This document shows, one piece after another, positions 34,432 through 44,538 of a stretch of 64,000 nt of DNA. The notes under the pieces were generated by a model. It was not told where the DNA came from and made no database searches. It worked only from the letters and a program-made list of their open reading frames with translations. The position numbers and the translations under genes are program-made. Numbering within the stretch: position 1 is the stretch's first letter; every line of letters starts with the position of its first letter. Origin of the DNA: Pontibacter litorisediminis (GTDB lineage: Bacteria; Bacteroidota; Bacteroidia; Cytophagales; Hymenobacteraceae). The DNA lies in NCBI RefSeq assembly GCF_029360645.1, contig NZ_JARDUA010000002.1:248001-312000 (forward strand), given 5' to 3'.

Positions 34432-34793
34432 AGTAGAGAATAGAATTATACTTAAAACACACAGACATACAAGCACCTACAGCCTGCTTCCCTCCATTCT
34501 GGAAGAAGCAAGGCATGCGTAACGAAGAGGCTGAACTAACAAAGGCCAGCGGTTACAAGAGGCAGGTAACCAGGGTGTTTTGGCTGGCAAGCAAGTAGTT
34601 GATTGCGATCTGTTCTGTGCTTCCCGAAAGGCAAGGCACAGCTGACACTGACAGCTCTTCCTATACGGAACGCATTACTTTTGTTGCCTTTTATAAATAA
34701 AAAATATAATAAATCATACTCAGGAATACTATCACAGCTTAACAAGAAAGTAAGCTGTAACAATTTCTAAGTAAAACGAGCGACACCTTACCC
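34432..34793. other. Divergent intergenic region, no gene seen
   Basis: About 360 bp. AT-rich near 34680-34745, presumably holding the promoter of the P-type ATPase. No confident box. Confidence 0.4.
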
Positions 34794-37562
34794 ATGCAAG
34801 TAACCGAGGACAGAAAACCTAGCCAACAGGCCCTGAAGCTGGACAGGCAGCATCCGTGGCATAGCCTGGAGTCTGCAGAAGTGCTCCGCCTCCTGCAAAC
34901 CTCCCCTGATGAAGGGCTTAGCGATGAAGAAGTGGAACAGCGTAAAGAGCAGTTCGGGCTCAACCTCATGACGCCTAAAAAGCAACAAAGCGCCTGGACA
35001 AGGTTCCTGCTGCAGTTTCATCAGCCGCTTATTTATATTCTGCTGGCTGCCACGGTGGTTACCCTGTTTCTGGAGGAGTACATCGATGCGATCGTCATTT
35101 TTGCGGTCGTGTTTGTGAACGCCATTATCGGCTATGTGCAGGAGTCGAAGGCGCTGGAGGCCATTGATGCACTGGCAAAAAGCATGACGGCCCGGGCACA
35201 GGTGATCCGGAACGGCAAAAAACAGCACATGGAGGCACAGGAGCTGGTACCCGGCGATATCGTGCTGGTGCAGTCCGGCGACAAGTTTCCGGCCGATGTG
35301 CGCCTGGTACGAACCCGCGACCTGAAGGTAGATGAATCGGCACTGACCGGGGAGTCTGTGGCCGTGGAGAAGGAGGATGCCCCTGTAGCCGCTGATGATG
35401 TGCTGGGCGACCGTGTGGGCATGGGCTTCTCCTCTACCGTGGTTACCTATGGGCAAGGCAAAGGCGTTGTAACCGCCACCGGCGACCACACGGAGGTGGG
35501 GAAGATACAAACCTCTATTTCTGCAGCCCAGGACATGGAAACGCCGCTTACCCGCAAAATAAAGGAATTCAGCAGCCTGCTGCTATGGGTTATCCTGGGC
35601 TTGTCGGCCGCCCTTTTTGCCGTAGAGTACCTCCGGGGCGCGCCGGCAGGCGAAACGTTTATGGTGGCTGTGGCCCTGGCCGTGGGCGCTATTCCGGAGG
35701 GCTTGCCGGTAGCCGTTACCATCATGCTGGCGTTGGGGGTATCCAAAATGGCCAGGCGCCGCGCCATTATCCGCAAGCTGGTAGCCGTGGAAACCCTGGG
35801 CAGCACCAACGTGATCTGCTCTGACAAAACGGGGACACTCACGGAGAACCAAATGACGGTGCAGCAGGTAATGGCCGGGGGCAAAAAGTATAGTGTGTCC
35901 GGCCTGGGGTACAGGCCAGATGGCGAAGTGCTGGAAGAGGACAAGCCTGCCGACCTAAGTATAAACGCGGCACTGGAGCAGTGCCTGAAAGCCGGCCTGC
36001 TCTGCAACGACAGCACCCTGCGCGAGAAGGAAGGCCAATGGGCCATAGAGGGCGACCCAACCGAGGGCGCCCTGATCGTGGCTGCTAAAAAAGCTAAGTT
36101 GGAGGCGGGCAAGCTGGAGAAGGAGCACCCGCGCAAAGACGCTATCCCGTTTGAATCGGAGTACCAGTACATGGCCACCCTCCACGGCGGGTCTGGGCCC
36201 GTCATCTACCTGAAGGGATCTGTTGAGGCCATACTGGAACGCAGCGCTGAAATGATGCTGCCGGACGGCGAAATAACTGCCCTGGACCGGGAGGCAATAA
36301 ACCGGCAGGTGGAACAAATGGCAGCGGAAGGCTTGCGCGTACTGGCTTTTGCCATGGGCAAGGCTCCTGCAGATACAACCCACATTGCGCATGACAGCAC
36401 CCGGAGAGGCATGGTGTTTCTGGGGGTGCAGGGTATGATAGATCCGCCGCGCAAGGAAGCAATGGAGGCTGTAAAGCTATGCCAGCAGGCAGGCATAGAG
36501 GTGAAGATGATTACCGGCGACCATGCCGTAACAGCCGCGGCCATCTCCAGCCAGATAGGCCTGAAAGGCCGCGAAGAGAACGGGAAGCTGGTAGCCATAA
36601 CGGGCAAGGAGCTGCAGCAGATAGATGACAAAACCCTGGAGACGGTGGCGGAGGAGGTAGCGGTTTTCGCACGCGTGGCGCCCGACCAGAAACTGCGCCT
36701 GGTAAAGGCGCTGCAGGCCCGCGACCACATTGTGGCCATGACGGGCGATGGCGTGAATGACGGCCCGGCCCTAAAGCAGGCCAACATCGGCATCGCCATG
36801 GGCATTACGGGTACCGATGTGGCCAAGGATGCCTCTGACATGGTGCTTACCGACGACAACTTCTCATCCATTGAAGGAGCCGTGGAAGAGGGCCGCAGCG
36901 TGTTCGACAACCTCACGAAGTTCATCGTCTGGACACTGCCGACCAACCTGGGCGAAGGGTTGGCGATACTCTCTGCCGTTATACTTGGCACGCAGCTGCC
37001 CTTGCAGCCGGTGCAACTGCTGTGGATCAACATGACCACCTCCGTCCTGTTGGGACTTACCCTAGCCTTCGAGCCAAAAGAGCCCGGCATCATGGATAGG
37101 CCGCCGCGCCCATCAGAGGAGCCGATCCTTACCTTTGACCTGATCATGCGGACCCTACTGGTGGGGGTGTTGCTACTGATCGCGTCCTATGGATTATACC
37201 TGTACGAAGTGAGCCAAGGGGCCTCAAGGCCGGAGGCGCAGACCGTGGCCACCACCGTGTTTGTGGTACTGGAGTCTTTTTACCTGCTTAACTGCCGCTC
37301 TTTGGTTAGGCCAATGGGCACGATCGGTTTCTTCACCAACATGTGGGTGTACTACGGCATCGCCATCATGTTCTTTCTTCAGGCACTGTTCATCTACACG
37401 CCGCTCATGAACACCTTATTCGGCTCCAGCCCACTGGGGGTGTGGCAGGTGCTGCGTGTTTTCGGGGCCGGCGTAGCGCTGCTTGCCATCGTTTCTACCG
37501 AAAAGTATATCCGTTTTAAACTGGCTAGCCGCAAACCCGCCCCTGCAGACAGCAAGAGGTAG
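34794..37562 (+). CDS. P2-type cation-transporting ATPase (Ca2+-ATPase-like)
   Basis: A 922-aa P-type ATPase. The actuator motif TGESVAVEK lies near 185, the M4 motif PEGLP near 300, the phosphorylation site Asp344 in DKTGTLTEN, and the hinge GDGVNDGPALKQANIGIAMG near 645. The N-terminal cation-ATPase domain spans about 15-85. PEGLP fits calcium or other divalent-cation pumps of the P2A/P2B kind. In M6, the Asn-Thr-Asp triad of SERCA appears as NMTTSVLLG, so one expected carboxylate is missing and specificity is unclear. Monocistronic with a terminator. Confidence 0.9.
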   Translation: MQVTEDRKPSQQALKLDRQHPWHSLESAEVLRLLQTSPDEGLSDEEVEQRKEQFGLNLMTPKKQQSAWTRFLLQFHQPLIYILLAATVVTLFLEEYIDAIVIFAVVFVNAIIGYVQESKALEAIDALAKSMTARAQVIRNGKKQHMEAQELVPGDIVLVQSGDKFPADVRLVRTRDLKVDESALTGESVAVEKEDAPVAADDVLGDRVGMGFSSTVVTYGQGKGVVTATGDHTEVGKIQTSISAAQDMETPLTRKIKEFSSLLLWVILGLSAALFAVEYLRGAPAGETFMVAVALAVGAIPEGLPVAVTIMLALGVSKMARRRAIIRKLVAVETLGSTNVICSDKTGTLTENQMTVQQVMAGGKKYSVSGLGYRPDGEVLEEDKPADLSINAALEQCLKAGLLCNDSTLREKEGQWAIEGDPTEGALIVAAKKAKLEAGKLEKEHPRKDAIPFESEYQYMATLHGGSGPVIYLKGSVEAILERSAEMMLPDGEITALDREAINRQVEQMAAEGLRVLAFAMGKAPADTTHIAHDSTRRGMVFLGVQGMIDPPRKEAMEAVKLCQQAGIEVKMITGDHAVTAAAISSQIGLKGREENGKLVAITGKELQQIDDKTLETVAEEVAVFARVAPDQKLRLVKALQARDHIVAMTGDGVNDGPALKQANIGIAMGITGTDVAKDASDMVLTDDNFSSIEGAVEEGRSVFDNLTKFIVWTLPTNLGEGLAILSAVILGTQLPLQPVQLLWINMTTSVLLGLTLAFEPKEPGIMDRPPRPSEEPILTFDLIMRTLLVGVLLLIASYGLYLYEVSQGASRPEAQTVATTVFVVLESFYLLNCRSLVRPMGTIGFFTNMWVYYGIAIMFFLQALFIYTPLMNTLFGSSPLGVWQVLRVFGAGVALLAIVSTEKYIRFKLASRKPAPADSKR

Positions 37563-37575
37563 CCACTCAGGTAAA

Positions 37576-37613
37576 GAAAAGCCCCAGGCACAGTAACAGT
37601 ACCTGGGGCTTTC
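37576..37613. terminator. Terminator between converging genes
   Basis: A stem AAAGCCCCAGG / CCTGGGGCTTT with a 13-nt loop between the ATPase (+) and a minus-strand gene. Confidence 0.82.
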
Positions 37614-37637
37614 GCTGCTTTCAGTCTATTTGCTGGC

Positions 37638-38153
37638 TTAACGCTCCATTAGTTTGTAGAACCACTTTTTGCGTTTCTTCTCTCCGGCAAACATCAGCAC
37701 GATGCCGCCCACTACGGCAGCGCCAACGGCCACACGCGTTATCATTCCGGCTGGGTCATGCTTCCATTGGGCTCCATAACCTTTCTCGGCAAAGATATTT
37801 GGCGCTTTACCATCCTTCATATCCTCTACAAGCCCCTCTACCACGTTCACGCGGTCAGCTATCAGCAGCGGAAGCCAGTGCAGGTAGCTGTTCTCGCTGT
37901 ACTTGAAGGCAAACCTGCGGATCATGCCGCTCAGCCCACTGGGCGGGGCGGCCGTTCCGAACACAGCCGTGACATTTGGCCTCTCGATAGAATGCAGCAC
38001 CTCCATGTTGATAGGCTGCTGCGGTGGCCGCTCCCAGGAGTAGCCTTTCTGCTCCTCGTCGGTGCGGTGCTTTATGGGATAAGTCGGATCGTTTTTCGGA
38101 TCTGCGTCAATACCCCAGCCATTTATATGCGAATAATCTTTTACTTCGTCCAT
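37638..38153 (-). CDS. Hypothetical protein with C-terminal membrane helix
   Basis: A 171-aa protein. The N-terminus is charged (DYSHINGWGIDADPKNDPTYPIKHRTDEEQKGYSWERPPQQP). A middle region NVTAVFGTAAPPSGLSGMIRRFAFKYSENSYLHWLPLLIADRVNVVEG follows, and the C-terminal membrane helix (VAVGAAVVGGIVLMFAG) ends in a basic tail. The ATG at 38151-38153 lies directly before the charged start; a longer frame to 38240 has no support. It follows the alcohol dehydrogenase gene by 10 bp on the same strand, so the two are probably cotranscribed. Function unknown. Confidence 0.68.
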   Translation of the reverse strand: MDEVKDYSHINGWGIDADPKNDPTYPIKHRTDEEQKGYSWERPPQQPINMEVLHSIERPNVTAVFGTAAPPSGLSGMIRRFAFKYSENSYLHWLPLLIADRVNVVEGLVEDMKDGKAPNIFAEKGYGAQWKHDPAGMITRVAVGAAVVGGIVLMFAGEKKRKKWFYKLMER

Positions 38154-38163
38154 AGTTCTTGGT

Positions 38164-39318
38164 TTACATGTTTGCTGATGGTGGAATAAGAACTGGCTTA
38201 ATGCAGTTGTCGAGCTTCTCTGCGAAGATACGGTAGGCATCTGCTACCTCCTCCAGCGGCACGCGGTGCGTGATCAGCTGCTTTGGTTTAATCACCCCGT
38301 TCTGCACGTGATCGATCAAGCGCGGCAGCAGGCGCTTCACGGAGGCTTGGTTGGCGCGGATAGTAATGCCTTTATTCAGCACGTTACCGATCGGCACCAG
38401 GTTATCAGTTGGCCCATACACGCCCACTATCGATACAATACCTCCTTTCTTCACGGCGTTGATGGCCCAATGCAAGGCCGTGGCTGAGCCTGCCTGTAGC
38501 AATAGCTTGCGCCCGGTAATGGTTTGCAGCACGTTACCGGCCGCCTCTGCGCCAACCGCGTCGATACAGACGTCTGCCCCCATCCAATCGGTGGTCTTTT
38601 TCACGAACACCACCGGGTCGTCCATCTCCAAGAAGTTATAAGCCTCGCACTGCGAGTAGTTGCGGGCAAACTCCAGGCGGTAATCCTCTTTGTCGATCAC
38701 GATCACGCGACCGGCGCCGAAGAGCCAGGAGCACTTGGCCGCCATAATCCCGATTGGCCCGGCCCCGAAAACCACCACAGTGTCTCCTTTCTGTATACCT
38801 CCCATCTCGGCGGCCTGATAGCCCGTTGGCACCACGTCAGTCAGCATCACGGCGTCGTCCAGGTCCATACCTTCTGGTATCACGGTTGGCCCCACGTCGG
38901 CATAAGGCACACGCACATACTCTGCCTGCCCGCCATTATAGCCCCCGGCCGTATGGGAGTAACCGAAAATGCCCCCTACAGCGGTGGCCTGAGAATTAGC
39001 CTCATGGCAGTTGCCGTACAGCTCCTGCTTGCAGAAGGCGCACCGGCCACAGGCGATGTTGAAAGGCACAATAACCTTATCACCCACTTTCAGTTTCTGC
39101 ACATCAGGCCCAATTTCTTCCACTACGCCCACAAACTCGTGGCCAAAGGTGGAGCCAACGCGGGTATCGGGTACGTTGCCGTTATACAGGTGGAGGTCGG
39201 AGCCACAGATACAGGAGCGGAGCACCCGGACGATGGCATCTTCCGGATGCAATATCTCGGGCATGGGTTTGTCATCAATGCGGACCCTTTTGGGCCCACG
39301 ATAGTTCATGGCCTTCAT
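38164..39318 (-). CDS. Zinc-dependent alcohol dehydrogenase (formaldehyde-dehydrogenase-like)
   Basis: A 384-aa medium-chain dehydrogenase. Catalytic zinc ligands Cys38 and His60-Glu61 (GHEFVG) are visible. The structural zinc set is Cys90, Cys93, Cys96 and Cys104 (CGRC-FC-x7-C). The Rossmann motif GAGPIG is near 186. It resembles the glutathione-independent formaldehyde dehydrogenase/threonine-dehydrogenase branch, though the exact substrate cannot be told. It sits 10 bp upstream of the membrane-anchored gene. Confidence 0.88.
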   Translation of the reverse strand: MKAMNYRGPKRVRIDDKPMPEILHPEDAIVRVLRSCICGSDLHLYNGNVPDTRVGSTFGHEFVGVVEEIGPDVQKLKVGDKVIVPFNIACGRCAFCKQELYGNCHEANSQATAVGGIFGYSHTAGGYNGGQAEYVRVPYADVGPTVIPEGMDLDDAVMLTDVVPTGYQAAEMGGIQKGDTVVVFGAGPIGIMAAKCSWLFGAGRVIVIDKEDYRLEFARNYSQCEAYNFLEMDDPVVFVKKTTDWMGADVCIDAVGAEAAGNVLQTITGRKLLLQAGSATALHWAINAVKKGGIVSIVGVYGPTDNLVPIGNVLNKGITIRANQASVKRLLPRLIDHVQNGVIKPKQLITHRVPLEEVADAYRIFAEKLDNCIKPVLIPPSANM

Positions 39319-39599
39319 AAGCTTGTTTTCAGTTTACGTTACAAAATTTCATCTCAGGTGCGTTTCCTGCACACAGGCCTAGATTCCTGGGCAGAGACAG
39401 GGCAAGCGCCTTGGATATATCCATACTTATATGCACCTCCAAAGTTTCAGAAAGGGTGATTTTGTGCAGTGGCTCTATATTTAAAAAATACTATAAAGCA
39501 GGCACAAAGCAGGGGCCAGGAGGTCTAAAATGGTAGGATGAACAGCAGCCTCTGCCTCAGGATGGGGTCGCCTGTAGATTAAGCTTTGCCTGCTTGCCG

Positions 39600-40280
39600 C
39601 TAGTGGCGGATAATCCGGCCGTCCTCCATCTCGATGATGCGGCCGCTCCGCTCGGCAAAGCTTTGGTCGTGCGTTACGATGAGCAGGGTCTGGTTGTGCT
39701 CCTGGGCCAGCTCCTTGAAGATGTCGAACACCATGTCGCTGTTCTTCATATCCAGGTTGCCGGTGGGCTCGTCGCCCATGATGATGTGCGGGTCGTTGAT
39801 AAGGGCGCGGGCAATGGCCACCCGCTGTTTTTCTCCCCCGGATATCCGAAAGGCATTTTTGGTGGCCAGGTGGTCGATGCCCAGAATCTTGAGGCGCTCT
39901 ATGGCCCGGTGCTCCACTTCCTGCTCACTGTACTTGCCCAGCTTCAGGCCCGGCAGCATAACGTTGCGCAGCACCGTAAACTCGTTGAGCAGGTAGTGAA
40001 ACTGAAACACGAAGCCGATCTTCTCGTTCCGCACCCGCGCCAGTTCCACGTCGCTCTTGCCGGTCATCAGCTCATTGTCTATCAGCAATTCGCCCTGGTA
40101 ATCGGTGTCCATGGTGGAAAGGATGTACAGCAGCGTGGACTTGCCGCACCCCGACTTGCCGATCACCGACACAAACTCTCCTTTCCGTACCGAGAAGGTA
40201 ATATCCGACAGCACCTGCACCGTTACCGGGTCGTGGAACTGCTTGTTGATGTGCCTTGCCTCCAGAATGATGTCGTGCAT
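39600..40280 (-). CDS. ABC transporter ATP-binding protein (LolD/MacB type)
   Basis: A 226-aa ATPase starting MHDIILEARHINKQF, with Walker A GKSGCGKST near 40-48, signature ISGGEKQRVA near 145 and Walker B HIIMGDEPTG near 163. The size and QFHYLLNEFTVLRNVMLPG lobe match the MacB/LolD family. It is the third gene of an adaptor-permease-ATPase operon. The ATG at 40278-40280 was chosen because the first 18 codons of the longer frame add unrelated residues. Confidence 0.88.
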   Translation of the reverse strand: MHDIILEARHINKQFHDPVTVQVLSDITFSVRKGEFVSVIGKSGCGKSTLLYILSTMDTDYQGELLIDNELMTGKSDVELARVRNEKIGFVFQFHYLLNEFTVLRNVMLPGLKLGKYSEQEVEHRAIERLKILGIDHLATKNAFRISGGEKQRVAIARALINDPHIIMGDEPTGNLDMKNSDMVFDIFKELAQEHNQTLLIVTHDQSFAERSGRIIEMEDGRIIRH

Positions 40281-40341
40281 GCTATGCGCTGTTCGGTGTT
40301 GTAAAGTATACATTTGTTTCCCCGCCTGCCCCACAAACAGC

Positions 40342-41601
40342 TTATTTCCCCCTGATGATCTCCACCGGATCTACCTTGCTGGCTTTCCGGGCCGGGAAGA
40401 AACCCGCAAAATAGGTGGTGATGAGCGAGAAGGAGCCGCCGATAAAATAGTAAATCGGGTTGTAGTTGACCGGGTATGTTTTGATGGTGGGGAGCGCTGC
40501 CGTGTTGAAAGGGATGCTGTCGATGATGAGGGAAAAGATGAAGCCAAAGACCAAGCCGACCACCCCGCCGAAGAAGCCGATGCTCAGGGCGATCAGCAGG
40601 AACACGCGGTTCACGTCGCTCCCCGAGAAGCCGGTGGCCTTCAGGATGGCAATGGAATCCATTTTCTCATAGATCATCATGTTCAGGATATTGAAGATGC
40701 CGAAGCCCGCCACGATGAGCAACACAATGCCCACCGCGTAGGAGATCAGCGACCTGATGTTGCTGCCCGTCTCAAACTGCGCGTTGGCAGTTTGGATATC
40801 CTCCGCGTCTACCCCAAACTTCTCGCTGTAGGCCGCCGCCACGGCAGGTGCCAGGCTAAGGTCGTGCAGCTTCACCTGGATGTCGGTCACGTAGCTGGCC
40901 GGCTTGCCCAGCAGTTTCTGCGTGGTGCTGATGGAGGCATAGCTCTGCACCTTATCGATCTCCTGTATCCCTGACTGAAAATAGCCTACCACTTTGAGTG
41001 AAAAGCGCTCGCCCTGCGGGGTGGTTACCTGCACCACATCGCCTATATCCGCCACCAGGATCTCGGCCAGGCCTTTGCCAAGTATAATACTGTTAGCCAC
41101 ATTCTTCACGTCTATCGCGTTGCCCGCCGTCACATAGTCCTCGAAGTTGAACAGCCGCATCTCCTCCTCCACCTCAATGCCGCTGATGGTGCCGGAGATA
41201 TCAATGGTGCCCTCATTGAAAAAAACCTGCGTATTAAGCTTTGGTGCCACCCCCAGCACCCGCGCATCGTTTCTGACGGCCTGCATAATAGGGCCGCTGT
41301 TGTAGATCTCCTGCCGCGAGACGCCCGACTTTACCGAGCTGATGAAGTTGTAGGTGTCCTTGTAATCGGGGTGTGCCAGCACAGGCTGGTTTTCGCTGGG
41401 CTTAATCTCGTTGTAGAGCCGGATGTGCGGCGTCCGGTTAAGGATGAGACCGTCCAGCAAATCGTTGAGGCCGTTCATAAAGCCCAGCAGCGTGATGAAC
41501 ATGGCGATACTGAACGTTACCCCGACGGCAGCCACCAGCGTCTGCCGCCAGCGGGCCAGCAGCAGCGATTTGGCTATGCCGAAGATGAGTCTGCTGTTCA
41601 T
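40342..41601 (-). CDS. ABC transporter permease (MacB/FtsX-like)
   Basis: A 419-aa permease. One N-terminal membrane helix (MAFITLLGFMNG region, about 22-44) precedes a large periplasmic domain (about 55-275). A C-terminal FtsX module with three helices covers about 285-410 (SYAVGIVLLIVAGFGIFNILNMMIYEK, DSIAILKATG, FFGGVVGLVFGFIFS). It should pair with the ATPase immediately downstream and the HlyD-type adaptor upstream. Its start overlaps the adaptor stop by 4 bp. The exported substrate is unknown. Confidence 0.88.
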   Translation of the reverse strand: MNSRLIFGIAKSLLLARWRQTLVAAVGVTFSIAMFITLLGFMNGLNDLLDGLILNRTPHIRLYNEIKPSENQPVLAHPDYKDTYNFISSVKSGVSRQEIYNSGPIMQAVRNDARVLGVAPKLNTQVFFNEGTIDISGTISGIEVEEEMRLFNFEDYVTAGNAIDVKNVANSIILGKGLAEILVADIGDVVQVTTPQGERFSLKVVGYFQSGIQEIDKVQSYASISTTQKLLGKPASYVTDIQVKLHDLSLAPAVAAAYSEKFGVDAEDIQTANAQFETGSNIRSLISYAVGIVLLIVAGFGIFNILNMMIYEKMDSIAILKATGFSGSDVNRVFLLIALSIGFFGGVVGLVFGFIFSLIIDSIPFNTAALPTIKTYPVNYNPIYYFIGGSFSLITTYFAGFFPARKASKVDPVEIIRGK

Positions 41602-42680
41602 CGTCCTGGTTTTAGTAGCACCTCCCCCTCGCTTACCCCCTTCAGTATCTCCACCTTCTGGTAATCCATCAACCCGGTTTCAACAGGTACCTTCTCCTGC
41701 TCTTCCGTCAGCACATACCCCCCGTCCACCAGGTACTCGCGCGGTATGGTGAGCGCGTTCTTTTTGGCCTGTATGATGATGTTGGCCTCGGTGGTGAGGT
41801 TCGGGTAAAGGGCAGGCGGCGCGGTAACGAAAGTAGCCTCCACGGTAAAGGAGCGGGTGCGCTCGTTCATGGCCGGGTTTATCTTGGATACCTTGCCCTC
41901 AAACACCTGCCCTTTGTAGCTATCCAGGTTCAGCAGGACCTTTTGCCCTGGCTTCACCCGCGCGATGTCATACTCATCCACCTGCAGCTCCAGGATAAAG
42001 TCCCCGGCGCTGCCCACCACGGCCACCGGCGTCTGCGGGCTCACCAGTTCGCCCTGCTCCCGCAGCACGTCGTATACTTTGCCGTTTGTCTCGCTTTTCA
42101 CCGTGTAGTCCTCCGTCAGGGTGCGGCTTATCTCCAAGCTCTTTTGCGACTGGCGCGCGGCAAACTCCAGCTGCTTTTTAAGGTCGTTGTAGCGGAGCGC
42201 GGCAGACTTGTAGGCGGTAAGGGAGTTCTGGTAGCTAAGCTCCCGCTGCTCCAGTTCTACCTTCGTGCCGATCTGGTTAGCCCAGAGGTTGCGCTGACGG
42301 GCCAGCAGCAGCGAGTCTGTTTTCATTTTGCTCCGTGCCAACTCTATCGCCTCCTGCGCCTCCTTTAGTTTTTCAGTGTTGGCCCCCACCCGGTTATACT
42401 CTGCCGCGATGCGGGCATTTTCGGTGTTCAGGCGCGCGGTTTCGTTGTCCAGCCTCATCAGTGGGTCGCCTTTCTTCACCACGTCTCCTTCTGTCACCAA
42501 TATCTGCTGTATCACCCCGCTTACAGTCGGGAACACCTGGTGCTGGTTCTGGCTCTTCACTACACCCGAGGCATAGACAGACTCTGTGATATCCTCCACT
42601 GTAGGCTGCGTCTTCTCCTGCTTCTCGCCACACGCGGCAAGTAGAAGCAGGCCCAGGATGGGAAGTAAGTATGGCTTCAT
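41598..42680 (-). CDS. HlyD/MacA-type efflux adaptor lipoprotein
   Basis: A 360-aa periplasmic adaptor. Lipoprotein signal ends LLLAA-C. The lipoyl/barrel-sandwich half motif VFPTVSGVIQQILVTEGDVVKKGDPL lies near 50-78 and its partner later (TNGKVYDVLREQGELVSPQTPV). A helical hairpin of about 90 residues lies between the two. A C-terminal beta-barrel covers about 220-330. It forms the adaptor of a MacAB-type system; no TolC-like outer-membrane gene is in the window. I prefer the ATG at 42678-42680. Confidence 0.87.
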   Translation of the reverse strand: MKPYLLPILGLLLLAACGEKQEKTQPTVEDITESVYASGVVKSQNQHQVFPTVSGVIQQILVTEGDVVKKGDPLMRLDNETARLNTENARIAAEYNRVGANTEKLKEAQEAIELARSKMKTDSLLLARQRNLWANQIGTKVELEQRELSYQNSLTAYKSAALRYNDLKKQLEFAARQSQKSLEISRTLTEDYTVKSETNGKVYDVLREQGELVSPQTPVAVVGSAGDFILELQVDEYDIARVKPGQKVLLNLDSYKGQVFEGKVSKINPAMNERTRSFTVEATFVTAPPALYPNLTTEANIIIQAKKNALTIPREYLVDGGYVLTEEQEKVPVETGLMDYQKVEILKGVSEGEVLLKPGR

Positions 42681-42846
42681 GCGGTTCCTCATTTTGCTAC
42701 CCCTGTTGTTTTTCGGGCTTCTGAAGTAGATGAGCTGGGTAAAGCCCTGAACCCGCTCAAATGTAGCAGAAACTCAGGTATGAAAACATGATATTATACG
42801 TTTTTGTGTGCCTGCACCAAGTATAACACCTACCCTTTATACTTGG

Positions 42847-44538
42847 TTAGAACCCGGCGGCGGCATCATCGCCCCGTGGGTCTGCCCCGCCCTCCAGCCT
42901 GCCGCCGGGCAGCACCAGGATACCGGCAGCGCGCCCGATTCCGCCCGTGCGCGGCACTATCTTATGGCCCATGAACCACAGCCTCAGCCCGGGCCAGAAC
43001 CCAATCGCTCCCCACTCCGACAGCACCCAGTCTGGCACCCACTGGTGGTGGAAGCGCCCCGCGTTAACGGCCCCCTGCATGGTGTGCCCATGCACCGTCA
43101 CGTTCAGGATGATTTGGAACACAGTGGTGATGATGGTAGAGCCGCCCATACTTCCCACCACTATGTATAACTCCCCATCCTTCTCCAGGATGGTGGGGGT
43201 CATGGAGCTGAGCATGCGCTTGCCGGGAGCTATGGCGTTGGCCTCGCCGCCTACCAGGCCATAGTTGTTCGGGATGCCCGGCTTCACGCTGAAATCGTCC
43301 ATCTCGTTGTTTAGGAGGAAACCCGCCCCCGCCACAAACACTTTGGCCCCGAAGCTGCTGTTGAGCGTGGTGGTAACGGAGATGGCATTGCCTGCGGCAT
43401 CCACAATAGAGTAGTGGGTGGTGTTGGGACTCTCAGGCGGCGCTGGCGTGCCGGCGCCCACCTCTTCGCTGTCGGTGGCCTCCTCTGGGTCAAAACCTTT
43501 CATCCTGCTTTTGATGTAGGCAGGCTGCAACAGCCCCTGCACCGGCACTTTGTAAAAGTCCGGGTCGCCCAGGTGCATGGCCCGGTCGGCATATACCCTG
43601 CGCTCCGCCTCGATCATGAAATGAGCTCTTTCTGCCGTTTTGTAGCCCCACTCCTGCAGCGGGTAATCCTCTGCCAGGGTAAGCAGCTGTATTAGCGCAA
43701 TGCCCCCGCTGGATGGTGGCGGCATGGAAATGATGCGGTAACCGTTTGCCTCTCCGGTTACCGGAGTGCGCCATTCCGAAGTATAGGCGGCCAGGTCTTC
43801 TTTGCTGATGATGCCTCCGCCCCGCGCCATCTCCGCCACGAGCAGGTCCGCGGTGGCGCCTTCGTAAAAGCCCACCCTGCCTTCGTCTCGGATCCGCTCC
43901 AGGGTTTGGGCCAGGTCCTGCAGGCGCAGCGTATCGCCCTGCCGCCAGCGCCCCCTAAGTATAAAACCGGGCCTTTTGGTGTTGTACCGGATAAAGTCCT
44001 GGCGTTGCCTGTTCAGTTTGCGGGCTTCCTTCTTCGTAAGCGGGAACCCGCGGGCGGCCAGTTCTATGGCCGGCTGCACCAGCTCCCGCCAGGGCATGCT
44101 GCCATACTTCCGGTGCAGTTTCACCATGCCATCCACAGTGCCGGGCACTCCCGCTGCCAGATGGCCTTTCGAGCTCAGGTTCTCTTCCACCTCCCCCTCC
44201 TTGTTCAGGTACATGTCGCGGTGCGCAGCCTGCGGGGCTTTTTCGCGGTAATCCAGGGCATCTATGCTGCCATCCTGCTGCCGCAGCACCAGAAAGCCGC
44301 CCCCGCCAATATTGCCGGCATCGGGGTACACCACCGCCAGCGCAAACTGCACCGCAATGGCTGCATCCGCCGCATTGCCGCCCCTTCTCATGATCTCTGC
44401 CCCCACCTCTGAGGCAAGTGGGTGCGCCGTCACCACCATGGCTTTATCGGTAACCAGCCCCCGCTCGTATACATCTCTGCCGCCGCAGCCTGTTAAAAGT
44501 ATAACTACAAAAAAGAAGGTGATCTTTCGGATTAGCAC
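42847..44538 (-). CDS. ggt: Gamma-glutamyltransferase, lipoprotein type
   Basis: A 563-aa Ntn-hydrolase. The autoprocessing site and catalytic Thr are in the NTTHYSI segment, followed by VTTTLNSSFG, as in E. coli GGT. The N-terminal half shows AIAVQFALAVVYPDAGNIGGGGFLV, and the C-terminal half shows SSMTPTILEKDG and GSMGGSTIITTV. It starts at a GTG (44536-44538) directly before the lipoprotein signal VLIRKITFFFVVILLTG-C; no ATG is near, and the longer frame to 44814 has no signal. It is probably periplasmic or surface, degrading gamma-glutamyl peptides. It diverges from the amidoligase gene. Confidence 0.9.
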   Translation of the reverse strand: MLIRKITFFFVVILLTGCGGRDVYERGLVTDKAMVVTAHPLASEVGAEIMRRGGNAADAAIAVQFALAVVYPDAGNIGGGGFLVLRQQDGSIDALDYREKAPQAAHRDMYLNKEGEVEENLSSKGHLAAGVPGTVDGMVKLHRKYGSMPWRELVQPAIELAARGFPLTKKEARKLNRQRQDFIRYNTKRPGFILRGRWRQGDTLRLQDLAQTLERIRDEGRVGFYEGATADLLVAEMARGGGIISKEDLAAYTSEWRTPVTGEANGYRIISMPPPSSGGIALIQLLTLAEDYPLQEWGYKTAERAHFMIEAERRVYADRAMHLGDPDFYKVPVQGLLQPAYIKSRMKGFDPEEATDSEEVGAGTPAPPESPNTTHYSIVDAAGNAISVTTTLNSSFGAKVFVAGAGFLLNNEMDDFSVKPGIPNNYGLVGGEANAIAPGKRMLSSMTPTILEKDGELYIVVGSMGGSTIITTVFQIILNVTVHGHTMQGAVNAGRFHHQWVPDWVLSEWGAIGFWPGLRLWFMGHKIVPRTGGIGRAAGILVLPGGRLEGGADPRGDDAAAGF

